NCBI RefSeq assembly: GCF_000264995.1
Contig: NW_006767448.1
Coordinates: forward strand, 310,001 to 374,000
Direction: 5' to 3'
Source: Punctularia strigosozonata HHB-11173 SS5
Lineage: Eukaryota; Basidiomycota; Agaricomycetes; Corticiales; Punctulariaceae
DNA: 64,000 nucleotides
The first letter of the stretch is position 1. Every line of letters starts with the position of its first letter. The notes under the pieces are model-generated. The model did no database searches, was not told the origin of the DNA, and saw nothing but the letters and a program-made list of their open reading frames with translations. The translations under genes and the position numbers were made by a program. Positions 46,247-58,347 of the stretch are shown here, piece after piece.

Positions 46247-47309
46247 CAAGTCCTGTTTCTTCTGGTTCTTCAACCTACGTCGCGTATTTTGGGGGTACTC
46301 TTCTAGAGCACGCACAGACGTTGCTGGAGTGTGCGGCTGGAAGCCAAGTCGGAGCGGGCTGATCAGTGTCTCTCTGACTACCGAAGGCCAATAACAGCGT
46401 ATCAAAGGCGCTTCACAGTAATGTCAGCCCTCGTTCGGTCGAGTACATTCACGGGCTGGGTCGCGGAAACGTGTCGCAAGAACGGGTTCGGGCACAAAGA
46501 GTACTGATTACGTACGGCTTCGGCTCATCGGCACCGAAGCAGTTCCGGTCCACCTGCTTTCTTCTCCGCGTTTAACCAACGTTTAACGATGGTTGCAGAC
46601 TCAAAAGCTTATTTCGTCTCTCCCGAGCCCCTCTAGAAAGCCGAACTTACTACATACCTAACACTCGCTCCAAAGAAACGACTGGCAGTCTCGTCCAAAG
46701 TTGTACTTGTCGACGGTGCTCCGATATTAACTGGCATCGATGGGTCGCGCTTGGGTCCGCTCGCCAAAGTGCAATCACAAGGCGATCGGTCCGGGCTCAA
46801 CACCGGCAGCAAACGTCTCGCGTATGCAACACTTACCTCCGATAGGTGCACGCATGACGCAAGCAGTCCTGCGATACACGGCCCGTCATGCTGTCAACTG
46901 GGCGGACTGTATAGGTGGCAACTCCGCCTTACATCCGTATCAGCGGCTTTTAGACTATCCCAAATCGTCCTAGGAGCTGCAAGTATCGTCCGTCTTTGTG
47001 GCAATGTCCTGGACTCTTTCGATTCATCCCCAATATCTGTCCAGGAATGTTGCGAGTATATCGCGACGTGGCGCACATCAACGATGGACGACATTGTCGC
47101 CTTGTTCGGCGCTCGTAAAGCACCGCTCTCCGTTGAGGAATCCGCCTACCATGATCGTTTGCGGTTCCCGGCAGTCTGTCGTCACCGGGCCATGAAGCGC
47201 CTACCATTCGATGGATCCCATCCCGCCGTCTCTCCACGACATAAAGCCTCGCCTCAGCGCCGGCCAGAGTTACCACACCTCCGACGCTCCTTATCCACCT
47301 CGGCACGAA
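46247..47309. other. Intergenic region
   Basis: No gene recognised between the F-box gene and the FAD oxidase, which are divergently transcribed. The region should hold both promoters; I see no clear TATA box. Confidence 0.35.
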
Positions 47310-49370
47310 ATGCGTGCCGTCACGCTCTCTCTGGCGCTGAGTCTCGTCGGCCTCGCCGCCGGCTCCCACCAAGCCCCACCACGGTGCCGCTGCACGCCCA
47401 AAGAGCCCTGCTGGCCGAGCGCCTCCGAGCAGGCCGCGTTCTCCGCCAGCCTTTCACACCCGCTCCTCACCGTGCGCCCGATCGGCTACCCGTGCCATCT
47501 CCCGCACTACGACGCCGCCGAGTGCGCGAACGTGCTCGCCAACTACCAGAACGGCACCTGGCGCGCAAACCAGCCCGGCGCGAGCGAATACGTGAACGCA
47601 GAAGAGCTCGGCTTCGGCGCCCAATCGTGCCTGCCCGAAGCCCCGCTGATTACCCCCTGTGATCAAGGGAACGGTGAGCGCCGTCTCTCACTGCATCATC
47701 GTTGTGTCCTGAGTGTTCGTGACCAGTACCTGTCTTGGGCGTAAACGCTTCCACGGCTTCAGATGTACAGAAGACTGTCAACTTTGCGGCTCACCACAAC
47801 CTGAAACTCATCATCAAGAACAGTGGGTGCGTATACGTATCCAGCCTGTTTGCCCTCAGCTGACAAAACGGCTCGTCATGTAGCCATGGCCAGTCTCGCA
47901 GCATGGGCAACGGTAGTCTCCTCCTCTGGACGCACAACATGCAATCCATCGAGTTCTCGGAGTCGTACGTGCCGCTGAACGCTCCTCGTGGCACTCTCGG
48001 CGTGCCTGCCGTCACGATCGGCGCTGGAGTCCCTTGGGGAAAACTCTACGACGCCGTCTCCACACAGAACCACACCATCATCGGTACGTCTCCCGCCCGG
48101 ATCATTATCGCTCTCTCGGGTGCTTACGTACTGCGACTGCTACAGGTGGTTTTGCTGCGGGAGGAACTGTTGGCGCTGGTGGCGGCTGGTGGCAGGGTGC
48201 GGGCCACTCCGCGCTCTCGCCTTACTATGGCCTCGGCGTCGACAACGTCCTCGGATTTGAGCTCGTCACCGCCAACGGCACGCTCATCTACGTCAGCCCG
48301 TACGTGCATCAGGATCTCTACTGGGCTCTCCGTGGTGGAGGTGGTCCAAGCTTCGGAATCGTGACGAGTACTACGTACAAGCTGCACCCCGAGCAAACGA
48401 TCACCGCCAGCTACTTTGAGGCGTACACGGTCACGTCGGACGCCTTCGAAAAGGTGTTCGAAGTGTTCCACAACGCCCAAGGACCGCTCGCGGACGCGGG
48501 CTGGACTGGCTTCTATCCGGTGCGTTCCGAATGGGGATCAACGCGTGGTGCTCTTGAGCTGACGATACCGCGCATACAGTGGACGCCGAACTACTTCGCG
48601 TGGACGTACATCAACCTGAATATCACCGACGTCGACCAGGCCGCGAATTCCATCACGCCGCTCATCAACAAGATCGCACAAATTCCCGGCGTAAGCGTTA
48701 AGACGAATCAAACCGTAGGCTACGCCCGTTTCCACGACTGGTATGCGCAAAACTTCAAGAACGGTTCTCCGAACGCCATCGGATACAACTACACCGCGGG
48801 CGACGTGAGTCCTTCTCGCACACACCCACTACGTAAACCAACTCTCTGACACTCCACCTCTCTCAGGTCGTCGCCGTCAACGGGTATACGGCCTCGCGCC
48901 TGCTCCCCACCGCCCTCTTCACCGACGACCCCGCACACCAGACAAACCTCTCCGCGATCACCTCCTTCTGCGCCTCCCTCCCGCTCGGCGGCCGCGGCTT
49001 CCTCGTCGGCGGCGGCGCCGTCGCGCAGCACCCGGTCTCCTCCGCGGCAGTGCACCCCGCCTGGCGCTCGTCGCTCATCAACCTCAGCGTCGGCGTCGGC
49101 TACCTCGACGGCACCCCTCCTCCCCTCGCACAGGAGGCGGCCGAGACCGCGCAGGCATACAACGACCAGCTCGTGAGCCTGACGCCCGCGTCGGGCACGT
49201 ACCTGAACGAGATCGGGTACTGGGAGGGCGACTTCACCGGCGCGTTCTGGGGCGAGAATTACCCGCGCTTGGTGGAGCTCAAGAAGGCGTGGGATCCGAC
49301 GGACCTGTTCATGACCGTCCTGGCCATCGGCGCGGAGAACTGGGACGACACCGTGACGTGCAGAAAGTGA
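47310..49370 (+). CDS. Secreted berberine-bridge-type FAD oxidase (AA7-like)
   Basis: Five exons (47310-47673, 47727-47826, 47884-48083, 48146-48804, 48867-49370) give 608 residues. Signal peptide: MRAVTLSLALSLVGLAAG. FAD-binding PCMH domain from about residue 60, with VNASTASDVQKTV, IIKNSGH where His156 (split across intron 2) is the expected flavin-linking histidine, then GAGGGWWQGAGHS, YGLGVDNVLGFELV and LYWALRGGGGPSFG. The C-terminal BBE segment has NEIGYWEGDF and FWGENYPRL. Related fungal enzymes oxidise oligosaccharides or small metabolites with O2, giving H2O2. Start chosen because it opens the signal peptide. Two degenerate copies lie upstream. Intact. Confidence 0.9.
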
Positions 49371-49785
49371 AGGAGACGCATCTATCATATCATTAATTCC
49401 ATACATGGACCGTCATTGTTTCTTTTCTATTGCCATCGCGTCAGATCCATGACGGGAATACATTCAACCATCTTGAAACTGAATTGCCCGCCAATACACT
49501 TGGCAGCTTCTATCGCCTCTCTCCCACGCCCGTTACACGTCGTCGTTAAAACGAGTCGGTCGTCAGCAAATCATGATCGAGAAAATCGCGTGAACCCAAG
49601 AATCGCATACTATATATGGGCCGCATTGTATACTTATCCATGGCTCGGTTTAAGCGATTTAAAAACTAATTACGACCTTAGCATGAAAGCGGTATATGAG
49701 AATCGAATACAGGTACATGAGATTAAGTACTCGCGCTCAGAGGTCATACATATAGGGTAAATACCGTTAATTTCGAACTTCATAT
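49371..49785. other. Intergenic region between convergent oxidase genes
   Basis: No gene seen. AT-rich stretches with taa-rich sequence near 49,600-49,760 fit 3' ends of the two convergent genes. Confidence 0.35.
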
Positions 49786-52390
49786 TCATACGCTGCTCCC
49801 GAACAAACCTTTGATCTTCTTCCATATGCCCCCGAACAATCGCACGATCGGATTTCGAGACCTATGTGGCTCCGCATACGGTTTCTTGACGTCAGAACCT
49901 GTTTGCTTGTCCAGCCGAGCTCTGCGTTGGTTTTACGGGGTCAGCGGAGGTCAAGCAGTCAAGAGTCCTCACTGACTGCATCGGGAAGATCAATCGTTCC
50001 ATCGTCGAATTCCCGAATCTCCGCAGCGTCTCCTCCGTCGAGCCTCCCCGCTTCGTCACCACGGCATCGAATTCCGCCCTGAACTCGACGAACGCGTCCT
50101 TATACGCCACGTCCGTGAAGTACTTCTCCACGGGAAGCCCGTCGACCATCAGTCCAGCCCATTGTTTCGCCCAGTGCGGGCGCGCGTTCAGCCGGTTCCC
50201 GTCGCGGTCGGTATAGGACGTCCATTTGTCCGCGACGAGCTGCAGGAAGCTCTGCCAGTCCTCTTGCTTAGTGGTGAGTGTCGTGAGGACCTCGATGGAG
50301 ATCGTGCCATTTGCGTTGCCACGCTGGGGCGCAAGAAGGACGTTGGACGAGCCGGTTAATCGCATCTCGAGCGCGACACGCGCTGGAGCGTCCTTGCGAG
50401 AGTACATGGCGGAAATGCCATCCCACCTGTGGATTCATGATTTCCTAAGCGAACTGGACGGGAGAAGCGCATATCGTACTCACCAGGCTCGTTGGACGAG
50501 CTCGTAATCTCTGTCCCCATCGGCCGTTGCTGGAATCGGTATCTCCCATTCGCTGTCCCAACACCGGAAGTTCTCTGGAGGATACTTTCGTCGGTCGGAC
50601 GTTTCAGGAAGGGAGCAAAACTACGCACGGATTCCGCGTCTGAAATGCAAGGCCTCGCTCACGTAGGTCTGAATCGTGTCTTCCGGCTTCGTCACATTGG
50701 GTAGGCCGACCATCGCGCTAAGCCCGAAGACGTATGCCTGTTTCTGACCATCCAGCCAACTCCAAGGGGCCCAGTTCGTGATCGCTTCCGCCAGAGAAGA
50801 CTCGAGCTGAGTGATACACGTAAACGGGTCAGTTACCAGACGGAAACTGCGGTCGTTGAACGAACCTGTTGCGCTTTGACGCCCGTCAACAGATTGCTTC
50901 CTGGGTATTCGGGAAGATCGAGATCCTGATCTGTCATAGCGCGCTCTGAGCAAGAAGTGTTCAGGGATGTGGTCTCGTCATGACAATAAGAGAGAGCACA
51001 CTTTTCCACGTGTTGACCCAGCAATGGGCTTGATACGGGAACCAGAACCATTCGAGGTAATAATCCTCCTTGCATCGCCGGATGAACTGCAAGCGCGCAG
51101 CCTCTAATTGGTCCTCAGTGATATTATCCTTTTTGATCATATCCTTGACCGCGTCAGGTATTGGGTATCCTTTCGGAGGTGGGACAGCGAGGACCATAGG
51201 GATCTTGACGGGAACCATCTCGGCAACTCCCATCTTGTCCACTCTAAGCGTGATCGCAACGACGACACCTAACAAGCCGAAGCAACCGCTCGCCGCGCGG
51301 AGCTCCCGTGGGTCGTTTACGACTTGAACATTACCCCGAGCGTCGACGTACTCCACCTGCTCGACCAAGTCTGAGAGGGTGGACGACCCAAAGCCAGAGC
51401 CGTGGCAGATCGGTGCATTCGAGCCGCCGAAGGTGATCTCGACCATGATCACGTTGAACGGGATGCAGACCGTCTTATGCTGGTAGCACCACGCGCGGAA
51501 CTGGTCGTTCGTCGTGCCGGCCATGATGCGCACGAAGGCGTGCTCCGCATCCGGCCGGCGGTCGGCGACGGATGGCACGAGAGTCGCGCCGGATAACTCC
51601 GTCTTCCAGTCGGCCGGCGGGGACTTGTAAGGGAGCTTGACGAGCGTAGAGTACGGGAGGAACATGAGCAGGACGGAGTCTGGCCCGCCGAAGAGCTCGC
51701 TGCAAGCCCGGGTCAATCGTCAATTTTTACGTCGGGAGTTGAGACCCTCGGACATACCTCCACGAGTGCCGAAAGCCGGCAACGCGCACCTTCTTACCCT
51801 CGCGGGCGGCCCATTTCACGAGCTCGCACACGCCCTCAATAGTACGGACCACGAAGGTAGCCTCGGGCTCGTAGTAGATCGTATGACCCCAATTTGCGAA
51901 AGTGGCCTTGCCCTTAGGAAACTTGAGCTCCTGGATAGCCGGTTCGCCGCCTGGAAGAGGTTTCGCCGACACCGTCCCGAAGAGGCAAAGCTCGGGCTCG
52001 ACGTCCACAGTCTTGTCGGGCCTTGAACTTGGGTCATTTTCATTGAATTTCTGGATGACGGCGACCGCCTGGGTGAGGGCGTCAGTAAAATCGTCCTCCG
52101 GGTGCTCGGCAGCGTCGAGAAGCGTGAGCAGCGGGTTGAGGCGACCAAGAGGGTCGGCGTGGATGAGTTTCAATAGAGAGGACTTCAGCTCGTCGTTCTG
52201 TCTGACACGTCAGCAAGCGTGGGGTTGATAACGGGGAAAGATTCATACGTGTAAACCGGTTTGTGATTCATCGTTTCTATCTTTGAAAGGCGCGTACTCC
52301 GGAAGCTATTCGGGCAGCGATCAACGTTCAGAATCAAACGTTCACGAGTAGAGAGGAGCAGGCTAGAGCACTCACCGAGGAGAGAGACAT
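49786..52390 (-). CDS. FAD-linked oxidase of sugar-lactone/alditol oxidase type
   Basis: Nine exons (52390-52376, 52305-52249, 52197-51758, 51699-51002, 50945-50866, 50806-50629, 50574-50484, 50426-49977, 49921-49786) give 714 residues with phase kept at every junction. PCMH domain with WGHTIYYEP, TIEGVCELVKWA and VRVAGFRHSW, where His168 lies at the usual flavin-linking position; then AICHGSGF-like SNAPICHGSGFGSS and a catalytic C-terminal half ending LRRFGNSTMERLIF. No signal peptide. Exon 1 is only five codons. The last exon adds a basic amphipathic tail (GGIWKKIKGLFGSSV) beyond the oxidase fold; a duplicate of this tail lies at 53,178. Probably oxidises an aldonolactone, sugar or polyol; substrate unknown. 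Confidence 0.85.
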
Positions 52391-53032
52391 GCGGCTGAGG
52401 ATCGCGGGTGCAGGGAAACACGACAATTTTGGGTAGACGAGAGCGGGATGGTATATATGATGTATGATCTCCGGGGCGCTCGGTCTGATCTAGAATTCGC
52501 AGGATGGTAGACAGCCCTGCTTGTTTCCGCTCGGGATGCAAGTTAGTCGCAGACCCCCGACGAAGGCGGGCGTCTCCCTTTAAACGGCGCGTATGACAAG
52601 TACGACAGGTATGAGGACGAACTTCGGCCCATCGGGTTGGGATATCCTCCGCTCGTATATATAGCGAAGGCAGCTTGTCAAACGAATCATCACTGAATCG
52701 CGGTGTCTGACCCCTAGAATCCTTGAGGCATATGAACGACGTATCTGGCGAGCGCAGAGCAAGTACCGGATCGAGGGACGAGCAAATGCATTCAGAATGA
52801 GGTTTTATGATTTTCCTTGATGCATATGTGCTAATTTCGAGGGCAAGGCGGTAGGTAAGAGAATTCCACCTTCCGGCGTGCTATGCATATCCTGGTTGTG
52901 CGAACGGAGAGCACCTCCCTACTTGAGCGCTGATCACCCCCTTGGCAGAGCATTCGGGGGTCCTGTTACCACTGGCCGCAATCCGACGGCATCGGAGTCT
53001 TCCGGAAGCCATGTACACGCCCCAGTGTATGA

Positions 53033-53250
53033 TCATCTATTCCTTGGTTGAGTAGACTGACGACTACTTCCGCCCTTAGCATAGAAGCAGTACGTCACAA
53101 TGGAACACAGCTCCATAAAATATCCTCTTAGAGGCGATATAGGGTAGTATCGTTGAGGTCCGGACTTGATATCAGATTCATACGCTGCCCTTGATCTTCT
53201 TCCACATGCCTTTGATAATCGCAAAATCCTCTGATAACATACGCGGTACG
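53033..53250 (-). pseudogene. 3'-end fragment of the FAD-linked oxidase
   Basis: The stretch LSEDFAIIKGMWKKIKGSV and a stop, with about 150 bases of following DNA, resembles the tail and 3' flank of the oxidase at 49,620-49,850 (ttgatcttcttccacatgcc against ttgatcttcttccatatgcc). The rest of the gene is absent. A remnant of a second copy. Confidence 0.5.
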
Positions 53251-53364
53251 TGATACCATTCCATCAGCAATGGGTGACAGCGATTATGAAAACAGTGGAC
53301 TAACTGAACGAGACACAAAAAAGAACAGGTACAAATGTAACTACGCGCATGTGACAGCAAAATA

Positions 53365-54044
53365 TCATACGCTGTTACTAAGATACCACTTCGGCGGCTC
53401 GTCGAAACCTAGTTCCGCTTGCAGCTCAGCGACCGACTCATCGGTAGAACGTTCATGCCACGGAGTCCAGTTGTTATGCAAAGACCAGACAATCTGGAAC
53501 GGATCGTCCCTGTCCGACGTGCCATACGTGACCTCGAGCGTGAAGACGTTTCGGAGGTATTCTTGAACCTCGGTAAGGGTACAGTCGTCATCGACCACGT
53601 CGTGGTCGCGAACGTCTTTCTTCGATTTCCACGAGGAGCCCATGCCGTTGTCGTCCCAGTACCACACAAGGTCAAGCCCGTGAGCAATCTCCCGCGTCTT
53701 TGCATCGTCTACGCGCCAGCCAAAGAAGAATGTCGGCGGGAAGTACTGGAGGCCTTCTTCCGACAACGGGTCGAACATCACCGGAAGTTCGGTGAGTGGC
53801 TGAAACGTTTCAGCAAGTAGTAAAACTTCCTAATTTTCATAGTGGCTTCAGAGTAACGCAATGTAAAGTGACTCGCAGTACGAACCTCGCGAGAACGAGA
53901 TTCTTTATCCGTGTACGGTGAAAGTAAGTACTTGCACCAGGGATACTTCACGAAGTCCGGCTTGGGAAGGACAGGTTTTGCCGCTTCAGGCGAGGTGACC
54001 TTCATATCGGGGAAGTAGGGATGGGCTGCGTTAGTCGGCAACAT
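53365..54044 (-). CDS. Unrecognised 205-residue family, paralogue 6
   Basis: Exons 54044-53886 and 53829-53365, 207 residues. Motifs: YPWCKYLLSPY, MFDPLSEEGL, PPTFFFGWRVDD, WSLHNNWTPWHERST, LQAELGFDEPPKWYL. It stands 11 kb from the other copies, beyond the two FAD oxidases, on the same strand and with the same intron position. Function unknown. Confidence 0.8.
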
Positions 54045-54535
54045 GAGGAGCACGGGGGAACTGGCCGATAGGAATAAGTATTGGGGACTCGATATTGAAT
54101 TGTGGTGTCTAACTTCACGAATCGTAAAACCGGTGGTCAAGTTGTTGTGCGAACGGGCACTTCCTTTCTGGTCATAGGGCTCATTCAAAACCGGGGAGTC
54201 ACGTGACGTTTCTCGAACGAATCGGGATGATGTTGAAATTATGCAATGAGTATGCATCTTCAGTAAAGATTGCTTCTTCAAGAGCTGTACGATCGCACGA
54301 TGTGGCCCGTGATGCTTTGAGTTTTGGCATACAACGTGGCTGCAAGCAGTAATTTAGGGTACTGCTGGCGTGATGGTGGAACTAGCCCTTTCTCATGTTG
54401 CGCGTCGTAATGTGGAGCTGTGCTTCGTCACATCACCGTGGTCGAGGTCGAATAGCACCGATACATCGCCGGCTTCGAATCAAAATGGCCTCTTTGATGC
54501 TGTAACTGCTACTCGCGAAGCACATGGACGCCCGC

Positions 54536-55916
54536 TCAACTGTGAGGGTGAATAGCGCGAGGTTTCTCGACAGCCTCAATAACACCCGCCCAACAAGCGC
54601 CAGGTATATCGCTGATGGTCATGCGGGCATGGTAAGGGACGGCAGGGTTGTACATCTGGAATACGAGCTGGAAGGGATATCCGGGTTCGAAGGTATCCGC
54701 TGCTTCGATCTCCTTAATCTCCTCCTCGGTCAGCTTCAGCTTGAGCGCTTCGACGTTGGATTTCAGTTGTTCGAGGGTGCGACATCCGATGAGAGGGAAT
54801 ATATAAGGCGCCTTTTGGATCGCATAGGCCATGGCCTGTATTGTGGGTCGTTAGCGATCGAGGTGAGCTTCGTTACGACCTCGGGACGTACCACACTAGT
54901 GATGTGAGTGTTCTTTTTCGCGGCTAACTTTGCGAGCTTGTTGGTGATCTTGATGTAATGCTCGGAGGTGTTGTTGGTGAACGAGTTCCTGCCCTTGACG
55001 CCCTCGCGGGCCTCCTTCTCGCGCTGTTCCTTCGTCTTGAAATTACCGCTTCCCAAGGTGCCGAAGGCGCAGAAGCCGAGGCCCTGGTCCTCACACATGG
55101 GAAGGACCTCTCGCTCGACATCGCGATTGGCGGCGCTGAAGCGGCCCTGATAGAGGACGAAAGGGGCCAGGCCGTGCTGGCGCGCGTAGTTATTTGCCTT
55201 GACGACGATCCAGGCAGGACAGTCGCTGATGCCGAGGTAGTTGACTTTGCCGGCCATGACAAGACGGTTGAGGCCGATCATGACCTCCTCGACGGGGGTA
55301 GAGAAGTCCCACATGTGAACGTAGAGCTTCGGGATCTATCAGCACGTATAGCGGAAGGCGTGGAGCGCGCGACCTACTATATCGATGAACGAGGTCTGCA
55401 GTCGCTGCAAGGACGACTCGAGAGATAGGTTCATGCTCTTCATGTGGTTGCCCTGGTAGTTAACACGGATCTTCGGGGATTGACCATCCGGGACATTGCC
55501 GACCGTGTATTTGGTAGAGATGACCATCTCGTCGCGGTTCTTGCGTGAAGCCATCCACCCGCCGAGCCATCTCTCGGAGTCGCCGCCTTGGTACGCGTTG
55601 GCTCTGTTGGACGTCAGAACGGAATGTCATGTCAGCCGGCTGGTAGACGTACGTATCGATGAAGTTTCCTCCTTGCTCGTAGAAGTAATCAAGGATTTCG
55701 AACGCAGTCTCCTTAGAACATTCTAATAACACGCACGATCATCGGTGTGGTCTCGTTACTACAGCATGTCAAATGGTGCTCACCTCCCATGAGCTCCTTC
55801 CAGCCTTCTCCAAAGTTCATGGCGCCAAGACACAGAGGTGACACGCGCAGACCAGCAGTCGGTGAGAGCAGGCGATAGCGGCCAAGAGGACCGGGTGGCG
55901 GCGGGGCGGCTTGCAT
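54536..55916 (-). CDS. Aldo-keto reductase (aryl-alcohol dehydrogenase type)
   Basis: Five exons (55916-55784, 55722-55653, 55603-55378, 55326-54892, 54835-54536) give 387 residues. The catalytic tetrad is complete: Asp67 and Tyr72 (FIDTANAY, split by intron 2), Lys99 (ISTKY) and His147 (LYVHMWDF). [12 protein letters not shown] and [13 protein letters not shown] mark the NADPH-binding end. For the junction before LYVH I chose acceptor cccgaag over gatag because it restores the family spacing. Such fungal enzymes reduce aromatic aldehydes to alcohols with NADPH, supplying substrate for H2O2-forming alcohol oxidation. Intact. Confidence 0.9.
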
Positions 55917-56566
55917 TGTCAGATAATGGGCGGGCAGAGGGTCGGGTAGTCCAGGGCACTCATTCTTAAGGACTCTGGGGAGGCTTTTATAGCACGACCG
56001 CGGATCCGGTCGTTAACAGATACCTTGAGCCACGCGCTGACTGAACGTGGGGCACGATCGTCCCACAAACGATGTTCTCGAGCTTCAAGGAGGGTGTCTC
56101 AAATGGGTCGTGAACACTTGGCCTGAATCTTTATACTATATAGCCGGCAGGATAAAGTGGAGATGCAGTCGCTGCATGCTTCGAGGGTTCCTTGTCGAAC
56201 GTTGGTGACGAGATAGTGGGCATGCGATCATTGAGTACGTGTCTGCATCATGGTCAGGAAAGGAAAGAAGGGGGAATGAGCCTGATACGGCACCAGAGGC
56301 AAGACGACGCGCCAGACAAAGTTCGACATAAGATGCTCACTTCAGATGAGCACTGGTTCAGCCATCTTCTGGCCGTTCCACCTTCGACAGCGACACGTTC
56401 ATGCTGAACACATCAGCTCGAAAAGGGAGACGCCATTCCGAGCTTGGTACACGTTGTCGATCTAATCAAAAACATACAACCGTTCGAATTCCCTGGCAGT
56501 AGGAAGGTATATTGAGGGTATACGAGCGTAGGCGACGTTCTGGTTCCCAACACGCCGATAAACGTC
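55917..56566. other. Intergenic region
   Basis: Nothing coding recognised. A tatactatatagcc stretch at about 56,131 could serve as a TATA box for the reductase, although it lies some 215 bases upstream of its start codon. Confidence 0.3.
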
Positions 56567-57901
56567 CTAAAGGTCCTTGACCTGCTCCTCCAGCCAGGTC
56601 CAGAGTTCTTTTCCGAGCTTCGGGTCGTTGGACAATGGCTTGGGGCTCCACTCTTTCGCCCACGGGCCCAGGTACTGCAAGACCACGTCAGCCCGAAGAT
56701 ATGTGGGGTTGGCCGAGCGAGACGATACCTTGCCGTTCAGATCCGCAGCTTCGGGAGCCGTGCCCGCATAGAGCTGTGTCAGAGCACCCTTCGACGCCGG
56801 GTGCATAACCGAACCCTGGAAGAAACTTCCTTCAGTCGTACGCGCGGGGCCGGGTGGGGCAGCCGACGTACCATGATCTTGGTCGTAAGCTTGGGCGAAT
56901 GCTGCCATAGGTTCGAGCGGATGACGCCCGGGTGCGCCGAGATGGAGATCAGGCCCTTATCGGCGTAGCGACGGACGAGCTCGTTCGTGAACACGACGTT
57001 GCCGAGTTTGCTCTGGCAGTAGAGCAGGTCCGTGTTTTGCTTACGCCGCTTCGGGCCGTCCTTGAAAGTCGCAAAATCGAGACCGGACATGTAGTGCGCG
57101 GCGGAGGAGGTGTTGATGATGCGGACCGTGCCCTTCGGCGCGGTTTCGGCGGTGGAGAGCAGCGTGGGGAGGAGCAGCTTCGTGAAGTAGAAGTGGCCTT
57201 GCGATATGTTCAATTTGGATAACGCTGAGTGCGAGGAAAGGGAGTTACCTAGGACATTGGTGCCAAATTGGAGGTCATAGCCGTCCGCGGTGGTGAGGTC
57301 GACGGGGCAAGACATGACACCGCTGCCGTACGAGGTTAAGTCAACATCTCCATTGCAAATAGTAGGAGACCCACGCGTTGTTGAACAAAATATGAAGCTT
57401 GGTCTCCTTGCTGGCATTAACGTCTTAGAGTGAAGTCGTCTCGGTTAAGACGCGCAATACATACCTCAGGAACTCCTCCGCTGCCGCCTTGATAGCCTTG
57501 AGGTCGGATAGGTCGAGCTTCAAGAAGATGGCTTCTTTGCCGGTGTCTTTCTGCAAATCCTTGATAGCCTCATCGGCCCTCTGCTGAGACCTTGCGGCGA
57601 GGTAAACCTTCGCATTGTGCTGGAGCAACGCCTGCGTGAATATGGTGTCATTGCGTGTTCTCACTGTCCATTGGAGCATTGCTTACCTTGACGGTCTCCT
57701 TCCCTATCCCGATATTACCGCCTAAGAAGAGTGATTAGTTACCGAGCACGCACTACGTGTAAACAGGAACGTACCGGTCACTATGCACACGAACCCGGTT
57801 AGATCAGGGATTTGGTCTGTGCTCCATTTCGCCGCTGGCGGGAACGTCTGCCCTATGAAGGCCGGTAAATCGTGCGTAACGAACGATATTGCGGAGCCCA
57901 T
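56567..57901 (-). CDS. Short-chain dehydrogenase/reductase
   Basis: Seven exons (57901-57775, 57721-57687, 57631-57465, 57410-57375, 57322-57249, 57197-56872, 56815-56567) give 337 residues. Cofactor motif TGGNIGIG (residues 42-49), NNAG (spanning intron 4), NTSSAAH with the catalytic serine near 178, and Tyr206-Lys210 in LYCQSK. AARSQQR after the second strand suggests NADP(H). The C-terminus ([20 protein letters not shown]) is typical of the fungal retinol-dehydrogenase/WWOX-like group. Substrate unknown. Same strand as the aldo-keto reductase. Intact. Confidence 0.9.
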
Positions 57902-58347
57902 GTCGATGTGCAGCTAATAGTGATGCTGTCCCAGTAGAAATGCTATGAATTTTCCTATAAGCTCGCGTTTGCTGTCCTCTTTCACGAACACGGCGTGGAT
58001 AGCTTGAAAACACCGAGAGCGAGTAGGGTGGGCGAGGTGCCTCCCATCAACGCGTAGCCTTTTTCTCATGCGGACGGACGAGAGGGACGCGTTGCGCACC
58101 GGCTAATGAGGGCACCAGTTTCCGATTGGGCCGGAATATGTACACATGAATATAAACCTCATCCTATGCCGGCGTTCTACTTCTGTAAGTAGCCTGTAGT
58201 CAGTATAAATGCGGTAATTAACTGCGTTCATGTATGCTGTATTTTGCTTCATCATATTAGCTCGGCATCACGTCATAGATATACACACCCCGGCCTCTCA
58301 TGCACTGCATGAGCGCGTAAGAAGAATACAGCTCTGTTCTCTCCACG

